Shown in pieces: positions 17,320-25,811 of a stretch of DNA of 64,000 nt (within the stretch, counting starts at the first letter, position 1; every line of letters begins with the position of its first letter). Under the pieces are notes generated by a model. It had not been told where the DNA came from. It did no database searches and saw nothing but the letters and a program-made list of their open reading frames with translations. A program made the translations under genes and the position numbers. Source of the stretch: Lachnospiraceae bacterium 10-1 (GTDB lineage Bacteria; Bacillota; Clostridia; Lachnospirales; Lachnospiraceae); contig KE159799.1 in NCBI GenBank assembly GCA_000403495.2, positions 124,001 to 188,000 on the forward strand. Reading direction: 5' to 3'.

Positions 17320-18771
17320 AAACTGCATATTTTTCCGGTATTCTGTAGGCGACACTCCACAGGATGCCTTAAAGGTCTTCATAAAATGTTTTTCATTTTC
17401 ATACCCTACCCTGCTGCTTATATCAATCACCTTCATATCAGTTGCTTCCAAAAGCCTTTTTGCTTCCTCTATTCGGATTTCCTTTAAATAATTGACAAAA
17501 TTATTTCCGGCATACTGTTTAAATACATAAGAAAACAACGAATAATTCATGGAAATATGATTTGAAACCACTGCCATATTTAAATCCTTATCATAATTTT
17601 CTTTGATATATTCAATTGCCTGCTGAATTTTCTGTTTATTTTTGTAATCATCAAACCGGCTGTTTAAAGTATTACAGAAATTTTCAAGCCAGCCTAAAAC
17701 TTCTGATTCATATTCAGATAAACAGTTAAACCCATATATTGTATAATATTCTCCTATTTCTTCTTTTTTTGTTTGTAAAATATTTGCATAGGTGGTCAGA
17801 ACACCATCTAACAGTATTTGTATTCCATTTTCCACCTCTTCCGGCGGATAGCCTAAAAGAGAAGCATTTTTTAAGATACGGGAAAGCTGTCTTATGGCAT
17901 CCTCATACTTATCTGTTCCCAGCTGCTGCACGATCTGGCTGACCATTCCTTCTTCTAAATGCAGCGTGGCCTTTTTACTGAGCATTTCCTTAAAGAAGCT
18001 CACCGGCTTTCCTAAGTAAAAGGCCTCCTTTCTGGCCGAATAAGCCTCCTCGTAGGCTTCTCTTAAAGTATCGAGACCGGAGTGAACCGCGCTTACCCCC
18101 ACATATCTGTTTACTAATTCATCTCGCAAAAGAATTGGAATATTTTCACTGGCAGAAATAAAGAGTTCATTGCCCTCTACGGATTTTAAGTGAATATAAA
18201 AATCCTCTTCTTCATTTTCACCTAATACCCCCCCTGATTCATTGCTTAAAGCAATCTGGTAGCTGCTTGTGAGATAAGTATTTTCATACATTTTTACCAG
18301 AAGCTCTTTTTCTGCCGGAGTAAGGTTTTTATTTAGTATAATGTATTTTAACTGCTGTTTTCCCAAGTGCCTGTCATATTTGGCATTTTCCTGCCCTTTT
18401 AAAATTTCCGCATTTAATTTTTCAAGCACTTCCTTTATTTTTTCCCGATCCAAAGGCTTCAAAATATATTCTCTTACTCCCATGCGCATAAGCTCCACCG
18501 CATAAGAAAAATCATCATATCCGCTTATGGCTACGGTAAGAGGAACATGGGGAAGATCCTGCATTGCCTTAACCAGTGTGATCCCATCCATTTTAGGCAT
18601 CCGGATATCTGTAAACATTACATCTACATGCTGCATTTTCAAAATTTCAAGTGCCATCTCACCGTTATTGCATTCCAGAATATTGTCCACCGGCACTTTA
18701 CTTCTTTGTACCATCGTTTTTATTCCCTGGCGTATCATCTTTTCATCTTCAACGATCAATAATGTATGCAT
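17305..18771 (-). CDS. YesN-like response regulator, receiver plus AraC DNA-binding domain
   Basis: 488 residues. Receiver domain 1-120 with phospho-acceptor Asp55 (VMFTDIRMPKMDG), conserved acidic E8-D9 and Lys in EYILKPLD. A middle region of about 250 residues has no recognisable motif, as usual for this family. Residues about 385-485 are a double helix-turn-helix AraC domain (IRIEEAKRLLEATDMKVIDI, VGYENEKHFMKTFKASCGVS). It is encoded 16 bases downstream of its histidine kinase and should activate the nearby sugar-transport genes. GGAGG precedes the ATG by 5 bases. Confidence 0.94.
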   Translation of the reverse strand: MHTLLIVEDEKMIRQGIKTMVQRSKVPVDNILECNNGEMALEILKMQHVDVMFTDIRMPKMDGITLVKAMQDLPHVPLTVAISGYDDFSYAVELMRMGVREYILKPLDREKIKEVLEKLNAEILKGQENAKYDRHLGKQQLKYIILNKNLTPAEKELLVKMYENTYLTSSYQIALSNESGGVLGENEEEDFYIHLKSVEGNELFISASENIPILLRDELVNRYVGVSAVHSGLDTLREAYEEAYSARKEAFYLGKPVSFFKEMLSKKATLHLEEGMVSQIVQQLGTDKYEDAIRQLSRILKNASLLGYPPEEVENGIQILLDGVLTTYANILQTKKEEIGEYYTIYGFNCLSEYESEVLGWLENFCNTLNSRFDDYKNKQKIQQAIEYIKENYDKDLNMAVVSNHISMNYSLFSYVFKQYAGNNFVNYLKEIRIEEAKRLLEATDMKVIDISSRVGYENEKHFMKTFKASCGVSPTEYRKNMQFKGKA

Positions 18772-18787
18772 CTTATCCTCCTGATCC

Positions 18788-20593
18788 TTATATAGATCCT
18801 TCCTTATTCATAGGGATGCGCACCATAATCTTAGTGTAACATCCTAACTTTGATGCAATTTCTATTCCATATTTTTCTCCAAAATTAATTTTAATTCTGT
18901 CCTGTACATTTTTAAGGCCGATTCCATTGCCAGCTCCTCCCGAAACTTCCACCTCGCCGCTGATTCTTTTGTACAGGTTTTCCACTTCTTCCTCACTCAT
19001 GCCTCTTCCTGCATCTGTAATCTCAATAATACAGTCTTCTTTATCTTCAATCCCTTTCATATAAATATTTGTATCTTCCGCCATCTGCTCTATCCCATGA
19101 TAAATTGCATTTTCTACAATAGGCTGCAGAGACATCTTTGGAATTCTCTGTTTTAAAATCACCTGAGGAATATTAACAGATAAATAGATTTCATAATCAA
19201 ACCTTAAATTAATCAGGCTCAAATAATTCCGTATATATTCCAGCTCCTCCTCCACCGTCACATTTCCGGGCACCCACTTCATGCTGTAGCGCAGCAGCTT
19301 TCCCAGGGAAGTAATGGCATCCGAAATGTCATAATCTTCCTTGATCTCTGCCATCATCTTAATAGACTCCAATACATTGTAAATAAAATGAGCATTAATT
19401 TGATTCTGCAATGCCCTGATCTCTGTATTTTTCACTAACAGTTCATGGTTTAAATTATCTGTTGTAAGCTGCTTAATATTGTAAAGCATTTTATTGATTT
19501 GATCACCCAGTTCTCCCATTTCATTGCTTCCACAATTTTCAATAACCAGGTCAAGATCCCCCTTCTGCACCTTTCTGATCGAACGCAGAATACTATAAAA
19601 CTGTTTCAGCATTCCCTTAGCCACTTTGTTTACTAAAACAGCCAACAAAACAATAACCAGAATTCCACATAAAACAAATACATATCTCTGATTACGGATT
19701 TTGGTCAGATCACTTTCTATATCATCTACATATACCAATATCCCATTTAACTCCCTTAGCGGCTGATAGCCGATAACCAACTGCCGCCCTTGTGTCTTGT
19801 AAAAGTAAACATGCATATCATCTTTTATATTCTGATTATCTTTCAATATGGTTCTAATCAGCTTTTGATTAAATTCCGTGTCAATCCCCTGTGCAAAATG
19901 CAGATTTCCGTCTCCATCCGCAAAGCTTCCCCACAGTGTTTCACTGGATTCATATATCACCGGGAACATAGTATCCATGTACATTGCCACTTCAAGAACG
20001 CCAATCTCCCCCAGTCCATAATCCTCCATGCTGGTAAGAAGGGATAATATTTCCCTCTCACCTGTAAGCTGTCCATAGGAAGAAAATAAATTATCCTTAT
20101 ATCCATATTTCCATCCGTAGCTAAAGTCCTCCCGCCAAAAAGACAATCTCTGCATACGTTCCCTGCGGTAAAGAATCGGCATCATTTCCTGCATACCATC
20201 ACTGTCTACATAGACTCTGATCTGATATAAATAAGTGTTATTGTTTACCATTCGTTCCAGCGAAGCCACATCCCTGTTATAAAAATCAAGAAGTGCTTCC
20301 GTGGTATAGTTATCTCCTCTTTTTTCAGCAGATAAAAAATCCTTAAGTCCCTGATCACTTAGAAAAAACTGTGTGGACATATTAATCGTATCTACATTCT
20401 TAATCACTTGGGCATAGGCCATGTCCAGCTTAAATTTCATAGCGCTTAATTTTTCATTGATCAAATTATCCTCAATGTTCCAAAACATCCACCCAGCTAA
20501 AACAATCATAGGTATTGTCACAAAAATCAGACAGATAATCGTAAATTTATTATTTAATTTAAGTCCCTGAAACCAGTTTTTTATTCTCTTCAT
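18788..20593 (-). CDS. YesM-like sensor histidine kinase
   Basis: 601 residues: cytosolic start, TM1 about 17-37, an extracytoplasmic sensor of about 265 residues, TM2 about 305-325, a HAMP-type linker, then a His_kinase domain with the phospho-acceptor in LQNQINAHFIYNVLESIKMM (His about 402; the family norm is INPHFLYN, so Pro is Ala here). The HATPase domain carries the N-box PIVENAIYHGIEQM and G-boxes DAGRGMS and GNGIGLKNVQDR. It is flanked by a solute-binding lipoprotein gene 16 bases upstream and the AraC-type regulator downstream, one transcription unit that probably senses a carbohydrate, perhaps through the lipoprotein. Confidence 0.94.
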   Translation of the reverse strand: MKRIKNWFQGLKLNNKFTIICLIFVTIPMIVLAGWMFWNIEDNLINEKLSAMKFKLDMAYAQVIKNVDTINMSTQFFLSDQGLKDFLSAEKRGDNYTTEALLDFYNRDVASLERMVNNNTYLYQIRVYVDSDGMQEMMPILYRRERMQRLSFWREDFSYGWKYGYKDNLFSSYGQLTGEREILSLLTSMEDYGLGEIGVLEVAMYMDTMFPVIYESSETLWGSFADGDGNLHFAQGIDTEFNQKLIRTILKDNQNIKDDMHVYFYKTQGRQLVIGYQPLRELNGILVYVDDIESDLTKIRNQRYVFVLCGILVIVLLAVLVNKVAKGMLKQFYSILRSIRKVQKGDLDLVIENCGSNEMGELGDQINKMLYNIKQLTTDNLNHELLVKNTEIRALQNQINAHFIYNVLESIKMMAEIKEDYDISDAITSLGKLLRYSMKWVPGNVTVEEELEYIRNYLSLINLRFDYEIYLSVNIPQVILKQRIPKMSLQPIVENAIYHGIEQMAEDTNIYMKGIEDKEDCIIEITDAGRGMSEEEVENLYKRISGEVEVSGGAGNGIGLKNVQDRIKINFGEKYGIEIASKLGCYTKIMVRIPMNKEGSI

Positions 20594-20609
20594 AATTCTC
20601 CTGCATCAG

Positions 20610-22196
20610 TTACCATGTTATTCCAAGTTTTTCTTTATTCTCCTTTATCTGCCTGGTGCTCTCCTCCATGACCATAGCAAATCCAAGTTTTTCACGTTCC
20701 TCAACAAATTCCTCTAAAATATGGTCGAATTCCTCTTCCGTAGAAGCTAAAAGTAATGCCGGAAGCGTTCTGCTCCATAGTTTTTTTATTGCAACATCTG
20801 CATTTCCTGCTTCTGAATTGGCATCAAAATTTATTTCATATTGAGCAAGATAATGGCTGTAAGGATAAGTCCATTCCTCCAGTTGTCCATTAGGTGGATT
20901 ACTTTGCTGCCTCCATTCTAACTGCCTGGCATTATCCTGAAACATCCAGTATGCATTATCTGCCCCATACTTTTGGTTATAAGCATTCCGGTCTGTATTT
21001 AAAAGCCTTGTTACCTCTTCCCTTACCACAGGCTTTCCATCTATCATATCATAAGTGATGCCTTCAACTCCAAGATAAACAGCCATTTGTCCTTCATCAC
21101 TGATCAAATAGGAAAATAATTGGATTGCCCTGTCAGGATATTCACAATTTTTTGATATGAAAGTTACTGTCCATCCATTAATTCCGGCTCCTGGAAGTAC
21201 ATGCTCTTCCCCCTTTGAATTTTGAGGGCCGTCCACTGCCATATAGATCATCTCAGGATTCTTTGCATACAATGCAATCTGCTGATCCGCCATATCAGTT
21301 CTTTGAAAAAGCATGCAAAAATACTGTCCTCTTTCCAGCTTTTCTTCCATCTGCGTCCGCTGATCAATAAAAATATCCTCCCTGAGATATCCTTCTGCGC
21401 CTAATTCCCTGAAGGTTTTCAGCCACATGATATATTCAGGATCCGTGTACCTGTCATAAAATTCTCCGTCCTTTTCATAAGGTACAGCCAAAAAGTTCTG
21501 CAAATACTGGTCAAAGGAAACACAACCTGTATTGTCAAAAACATGGGCCCCAATTGGTATCAGTGGATATCCTTCCACCTCCGGGAATAAATCCGCTGCT
21601 CTTTTTACTGCATCGGAAAATCCTTCCGGTGTAGTCATATCAGGCGAGCCTAACGCTTCATAAATATCTTTTCTTACCAAAAATGTCTGATTAGAACTGA
21701 TTTCCTCATAAGTTTCATAATCAGAAGGCTGATAAGAAGAGTTCGGATAACAATAAAGATTTCCATCTTCCCTGGTATACCAGGAAACCACTTCAGGATC
21801 CGTTACATCCCAAAAATATGCATCATACTTGTCAGCCAGTTCATTTAAGGCATATACCATATCCTTGCTGATCATCTCATCCACCTGATTTTCCCACCAT
21901 CCAAGAGTAATAATATCCGGCAGGGAATCAGAAGAAATCAAAGCATTAAATTTTTCTTCCGCACTTCCCATAGGCGTAATAAAATTAATATTAACGCCTG
22001 TCTCTTCTGTAATTTTATCTGATACTACATTTCCTCCCCAAGGCGTTGCATACCATGTATAATTAATATACCAGTCTAAAGTAACAGGCTCATCTCCTGC
22101 TTCTTTCCCCAAATATTCCGTATTCTCTTTTTTTTCACAGGCACATATTAGAAAAATAATTATTAATAATAAAATCCCTTTACTAATGTATCTCAT
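20610..22196 (-). CDS. Extracellular solute-binding lipoprotein (second, regulatory operon)
   Basis: 528-residue family 1 solute-binding protein. The N-terminus MRYISKGILLLIIIFLICAC is a lipoprotein signal with lipobox ICAC. The mature part has features of sugar-binding proteins (ALISSDSLPDIITLGWW, the C-terminal hinge region with NPPNGQ and EEFDHILEEFVEEREKLG). Although an ATG-initiated frame opens at 22253, ATG 22196 is preferred: GAGG is 8 bases upstream, and the longer form would contain the promoter. It is separated from the permease genes by a terminator and co-transcribed with the kinase and regulator, so it may feed the sensor rather than, or as well as, the transporter. Substrate unknown; long LipO-type proteins bind oligosaccharides. 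Confidence 0.9.
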   Translation of the reverse strand: MRYISKGILLLIIIFLICACEKKENTEYLGKEAGDEPVTLDWYINYTWYATPWGGNVVSDKITEETGVNINFITPMGSAEEKFNALISSDSLPDIITLGWWENQVDEMISKDMVYALNELADKYDAYFWDVTDPEVVSWYTREDGNLYCYPNSSYQPSDYETYEEISSNQTFLVRKDIYEALGSPDMTTPEGFSDAVKRAADLFPEVEGYPLIPIGAHVFDNTGCVSFDQYLQNFLAVPYEKDGEFYDRYTDPEYIMWLKTFRELGAEGYLREDIFIDQRTQMEEKLERGQYFCMLFQRTDMADQQIALYAKNPEMIYMAVDGPQNSKGEEHVLPGAGINGWTVTFISKNCEYPDRAIQLFSYLISDEGQMAVYLGVEGITYDMIDGKPVVREEVTRLLNTDRNAYNQKYGADNAYWMFQDNARQLEWRQQSNPPNGQLEEWTYPYSHYLAQYEINFDANSEAGNADVAIKKLWSRTLPALLLASTEEEFDHILEEFVEEREKLGFAMVMEESTRQIKENKEKLGITW

Positions 22197-22226
22197 AATC
22201 ATTTCCTCAATCTTGTTTATTTCTTT

Positions 22227-22255
22227 ATCATACCAAAAAATGCCTGCCTGCACAA
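22227..22255 (-). promoter_or_regulatory. Predicted extended -10 promoter of the lipoprotein/kinase/regulator operon
   Basis: Minus-strand TTGTGC (22250-22255), 17-base spacer, TATGAT (22227-22232) preceded by TGG (extended -10). The start site would lie about 25 bases upstream of ATG 22196. Confidence 0.6.
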
Positions 22256-22307
22256 GAATTACAGGTAATCAAACAACCACTGCCCACTTCATAAGTTATC
22301 CTTACAT

Positions 22308-22345
22308 AAAAAAACTGCCTCCTTGCCAAAAAGCTGAGAGGCAGT
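22308..22345 (-). terminator. Intrinsic terminator after the transporter genes
   Basis: Minus-strand ACTGCCTC, 16-base loop, GAGGCAGT, then TTTTTT. It separates the permease operon from the second lipoprotein operon. Confidence 0.85.
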
Positions 22346-22351
22346 CTGCTT

Positions 22352-23179
22352 TTATTCCTTAACGCTTCCTGCTGAAATACTGCTGATAATATACTTAGAA
22401 CAGAAACAGAATACAATCAAAATAGGAACAATTGAAACTGCAAGGGCCATATAAATTGCCCCCTGATTGGTTCCAATATCTTTTGATGCATTTAGCGAAG
22501 CAATCATAACAGGCAACGTAAATTTCTTTGGTGTATTCAGCAAAAGAAGGGGAATCAGGTATGCATTCCAGTTACCAATAAATCCGCCGATTGCCATAGT
22601 GGCTACACCAGGAACCATGATTGGAAATACGATCTTATGGAAAATGCTTATTTCTTTTGCACCGTCAATTCTGGCTGCCTCCAACAGTGCCATAGGCAGA
22701 ACAGATTCCAGATACTGCTTTAGGAAAAATACAGTTCCCGGTGCTGCAATTGCAGGAATAATAAGGGGCAGATAAGAATCAATCAATTTTAATTTTGAAA
22801 TTAAATTGTAGAAACCAATCAGGCTTAACTGCCCGGGAATCATCATAAAGATAACTATTGTGTAAAAAATAACATTTTTCCCTTTAAATTTATATACTGC
22901 CAGTGCATATGCAGTAAGTGCAGAAAAATAAGAAGTTAAAATTGTGGCAGGCACTGCAACCTTAAAGCTGTTCCATAATCCCAAAAACAGATTGAAAAAT
23001 CCAAATACCGCGTTCCAGTTTTCCTTAAGACTGCTGCCCGGAATCAATGTGAAAGAAGTCATGATCTCTCTTCCGCTTCTGGTTGCATTTACCAGCATCA
23101 GCAGAAAGGGAACCATACAAATGACTGCCAATAAAATCAATACGATATACAAAATTCCTTTTTTAATGGTCTTTGCCAT
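22352..23179 (-). CDS. Carbohydrate ABC transporter permease, MalG type
   Basis: 275-residue inner-membrane permease with six predicted segments. The EAA loop that contacts the ATPase reads EAARIDGAKEISIFHKIVFP at about 175-194, and the end has the typical ...IVFCFCSKYIISSISAGSVKE. It follows its partner permease after 3 bases with GGAGG before the ATG. No ATPase gene is in the operon; as in many Firmicutes a shared MsmX-type ATPase elsewhere is likely (inference). Confidence 0.94.
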   Translation of the reverse strand: MAKTIKKGILYIVLILLAVICMVPFLLMLVNATRSGREIMTSFTLIPGSSLKENWNAVFGFFNLFLGLWNSFKVAVPATILTSYFSALTAYALAVYKFKGKNVIFYTIVIFMMIPGQLSLIGFYNLISKLKLIDSYLPLIIPAIAAPGTVFFLKQYLESVLPMALLEAARIDGAKEISIFHKIVFPIMVPGVATMAIGGFIGNWNAYLIPLLLLNTPKKFTLPVMIASLNASKDIGTNQGAIYMALAVSIVPILIVFCFCSKYIISSISAGSVKE

Positions 23180-23182
23180 ATT

Positions 23183-24103
23183 TTAGTCCTCCTTCCTGTT
23201 CATCACCTTAAACTGTACTACAGATATGATAAGTATCATCAGGAACAGAATATAAGCAATTGCAGAAGCATATCCAACCTGTTTTGGCCTGGTTGCAAAT
23301 CCAAACTTATACAAATACATGATTGCTGTCTGTGTAGCTCCAAGAGGTTCTCCATTTACCGTACCCATCAGGAATGGAAGGTCGAACATCTGGATACCGC
23401 CTATCAGGGAGGTGATCGTTACATATAATAAAATCGGCCGAAGCAGAGGAAGGGTAATATAAAAGAAGCTCTTCCAACGCCCTGCACCATCAATAGATGC
23501 CGCCTCAAAATAATCTTTATTGATTCCCTGAACGCCTGCCATCAGCATAATAAATGAATTGCCAAACCACATCCATGTCTGAATCAGGGAAATAGACAGT
23601 CTTGCTGTTGTTGGCTGCCCCAGCCAGTTAATGGGCTGATCCACACCAAACTTAGCTAAAATCTGGTTAATCGTGCCATATCGCCAGTCCAATAACGTTT
23701 TAAACAAAAATGCAACAGAGGTTGCTGCAATAATATTAGGCAGATAATAAACCGCCCTGAAAAAACCAAGGCCTTTAATCTTAAACTTAATATCGCTGAA
23801 TGCAATGGTCAAAAGAAAAGCCATCGCCAACTGAAGTACTATATTAACTCCCCATATTTTTACCGTATTTAAGAGCGCTGTCCAAAAATATTTATCCTGA
23901 AGGACACGCAAATAATTTTTAAATCCTATATAATCAACATCCCCAAATCCTTTGTAGTTTGCAAAGGAAAGCTGCAATGTCCGAAATACAGGATACACGC
24001 TGAAAATAAGAAATACTACGACAAAAGGCAGTACAAACACATAAGCCATATTGTTATAGTTCTTTTTCTTTGTTGGTCTTGCCACAGTATTGCTAACAGC
24101 CAT
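23183..24103 (-). CDS. Carbohydrate ABC transporter permease, MalF/UgpA type
   Basis: 306-residue inner-membrane permease with about six segments, beginning with a Lys-rich cytosolic tail and a long first hydrophobic stretch (YVFVLPFVVVFLIFSVYPVF). The EAA loop is EAASIDGAGRWKSFFYITLP. ATG 24103 has GGAGG 8 bases upstream; an in-frame GTG five codons earlier is less likely because it overlaps that site. Partner of the MalG-type protein and the binding protein at 24204-25670. Confidence 0.94.
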   Translation of the reverse strand: MAVSNTVARPTKKKNYNNMAYVFVLPFVVVFLIFSVYPVFRTLQLSFANYKGFGDVDYIGFKNYLRVLQDKYFWTALLNTVKIWGVNIVLQLAMAFLLTIAFSDIKFKIKGLGFFRAVYYLPNIIAATSVAFLFKTLLDWRYGTINQILAKFGVDQPINWLGQPTTARLSISLIQTWMWFGNSFIMLMAGVQGINKDYFEAASIDGAGRWKSFFYITLPLLRPILLYVTITSLIGGIQMFDLPFLMGTVNGEPLGATQTAIMYLYKFGFATRPKQVGYASAIAYILFLMILIISVVQFKVMNRKED

Positions 24104-24164
24104 ATGTATTACCTCCACCCATCCTTATTCTTTTCTTGAAAATATCCCGTTTATACAAGCTATC

Positions 24165-24194
24165 AGAGTGAAGGGGGCTTTGCCCCTCCACTCT
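24165..24194 (-). repeat. Intercistronic hairpin between binding protein and permease genes
   Basis: AGAGTG-a-AGGGG / CCCCT-c-CACTCT with a GCTTTG loop and one mismatch. It lacks a U tract, so it more likely stabilises the 3' end of the binding-protein mRNA (giving more binding protein than permease) than terminates fully. Confidence 0.65.
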
Positions 24195-24203
24195 ACTAAA
24201 AAT

Positions 24204-25670
24204 TTATCTTTCAATTTCAAGATCAGGATAAGTAGCTGCTACTTCATCATAGAATCCTTCAATTGCGTCTTCCTTGCTCTTTTCTCCTGTCTTAACAGCA
24301 TTGATTGCATTGCTCCATGCTGCATCAATTGCAGTATCATATTCCGTAACATTTGATAAGCTTACGCCTTCAGCCTGCTTTAACCAGAACTCATACAACT
24401 TCTGTCCGCCATAAGTTTCATTGGTATCATCTGCATGCTTTTCAAGTGCAGAAACCAAAGATACAGTATCGCCTTCGGAAGCTTCAATCCACCAGTCAGC
24501 AGTTTCTTCGTTCAAAGTACAGAATTTAACAAATTCCCATGCAAGATCTTTATTTTGTGAAAGATCACTGATACCAATATATGTACCGCCATCATATCCA
24601 TAAGCAGGACCAGAACATACACCCCATGATCCGGCGGTTTCACCTACATTATCCCTTAAAGTAAGTACGCCCCATGCAGGAAGTCCAAATGCAAATACTT
24701 CTGCTGTTTCATCGGAATAATTCTCAACATTTGCGTTAAAGTTATCTGCATCCCATACGTTAAGAAGTGCTTCACCATTTTCATCTGTATCCCAAACACC
24801 GCCCTGGATTTCTGCGTTAAGGATAGGTACCGGACCACTCATAGCCTGATACCAGGGAGCTGCCCACTGCTGTGCATATGCTGTTAAATCTTCCTGATAT
24901 AACTGTGTAGCCAGATCCATGAATTCATATCTCTGAGGATCTACATTTAACTTGCCATCAATTACCCATGAACTCTGTCCTTTGAAATGCTGTGTTTCAG
25001 CATCAGAAGCAAAAATTCTATAACCTGCATCCTTTAAGGTTCTGCCTGTTTCAATGATGGTGTCATAGTCAGCAAAAAGCTTTCCTACTGATTCAGGATC
25101 AGAATAACCAAATACCTTATCAGCAATGTCTCTTCTATAGAAGAATCCAATAGGAGTAATCTGATAAGAAATTGCTCTCTGGATACCTTCCTCATCCTGT
25201 CCAACTTCCCAAACATAATCAACGATTTGTCCTTCATAATCTTTAGCGCCAAAATCATCTAAGTTTGCAAAAAACTGTGCTTCATACATGGATTTAAGCA
25301 TCTTAGGCTCGCCTACGATAATATCCACGCTGTCATCTCCGCCAAGCAATGCGGTTTCAACTTTTGTAGGGTAATCACCAGGTGCAATAACAACTACTTC
25401 TGTCTCAACACCAGGATGTGTTTCTACAAACTTGTCAGCAAATTGCTCAAGATCAGCTGCCAATGTCCAGATTACTAACTTACCACTTAAATCACCTGCT
25501 GTTTCTCCCTCTGCTGTCTCTTCACCTGCCACGCTATCGCTGGCCTGTTCCTGTGAAGATGAATTGTCAGTTGATGTAGTGCTGCTGCCTTCGCCATCGC
25601 TTCCACATGCTGCAAGTGAAAGTGTCATAATTCCGGCTAACAACAATGCTGTTAACTTTTTAAATTTCAT
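24204..25670 (-). CDS. Sugar ABC transporter substrate-binding lipoprotein
   Basis: 488-residue family 1 binding protein with a clear lipoprotein signal (LLLAGIMTLSLAACGSDG, lipobox LAAC) and a Ser/Thr/Glu-rich tether of about 40 residues. The mature domain opens GKLVIWTLAADLEQFADKF and contains WEFVKFCTLNEETADWW. AGGAGG lies 7 bases before ATG 25670. It is first in the operon with two permeases and lies downstream of two glycoside phosphorylase genes, which suggests a beta-linked oligosaccharide as substrate (inference). Confidence 0.94.
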   Translation of the reverse strand: MKFKKLTALLLAGIMTLSLAACGSDGEGSSTTSTDNSSSQEQASDSVAGEETAEGETAGDLSGKLVIWTLAADLEQFADKFVETHPGVETEVVVIAPGDYPTKVETALLGGDDSVDIIVGEPKMLKSMYEAQFFANLDDFGAKDYEGQIVDYVWEVGQDEEGIQRAISYQITPIGFFYRRDIADKVFGYSDPESVGKLFADYDTIIETGRTLKDAGYRIFASDAETQHFKGQSSWVIDGKLNVDPQRYEFMDLATQLYQEDLTAYAQQWAAPWYQAMSGPVPILNAEIQGGVWDTDENGEALLNVWDADNFNANVENYSDETAEVFAFGLPAWGVLTLRDNVGETAGSWGVCSGPAYGYDGGTYIGISDLSQNKDLAWEFVKFCTLNEETADWWIEASEGDTVSLVSALEKHADDTNETYGGQKLYEFWLKQAEGVSLSNVTEYDTAIDAAWSNAINAVKTGEKSKEDAIEGFYDEVAATYPDLEIER

Positions 25671-25724
25671 AACCAATCCTCCTATTTTTTAGAAACTTTT
25701 TATTGTTCCTTTGTTTGTAAATTC

Positions 25725-25730
25725 ATTATA
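25725..25730 (-). promoter_or_regulatory. -10 box of the transporter operon promoter
   Basis: Perfect TATAAT on the minus strand, 55 bases upstream of the binding-protein ATG. The region 17 bases upstream has only TTATAT instead of TTGACA, so the promoter looks activator-dependent, consistent with the AraC-type regulator in the locus. Confidence 0.55.
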
Positions 25731-25772
25731 CGTTTTGGCTGATACCGATATAATTACTCTTTTTTCAAAAAG

Positions 25773-25811
25773 GTGTTATTTTTTTAAAAATTTTAAGAAA
25801 GTGTTATTTTT
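25773..25811. promoter_or_regulatory. Direct repeat GTGTTATTTTT upstream of the transporter promoter
   Basis: The 11-base word GTGTTATTTTT occurs at 25773-25783 and 25801-25811, 28 bases apart; the distal copy is inside the last codons of the phosphorylase gene. AraC-type activators bind such direct repeats just upstream of weak -35 boxes, so this is a candidate binding site for the response regulator at 17305-18771. Confidence 0.35.
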
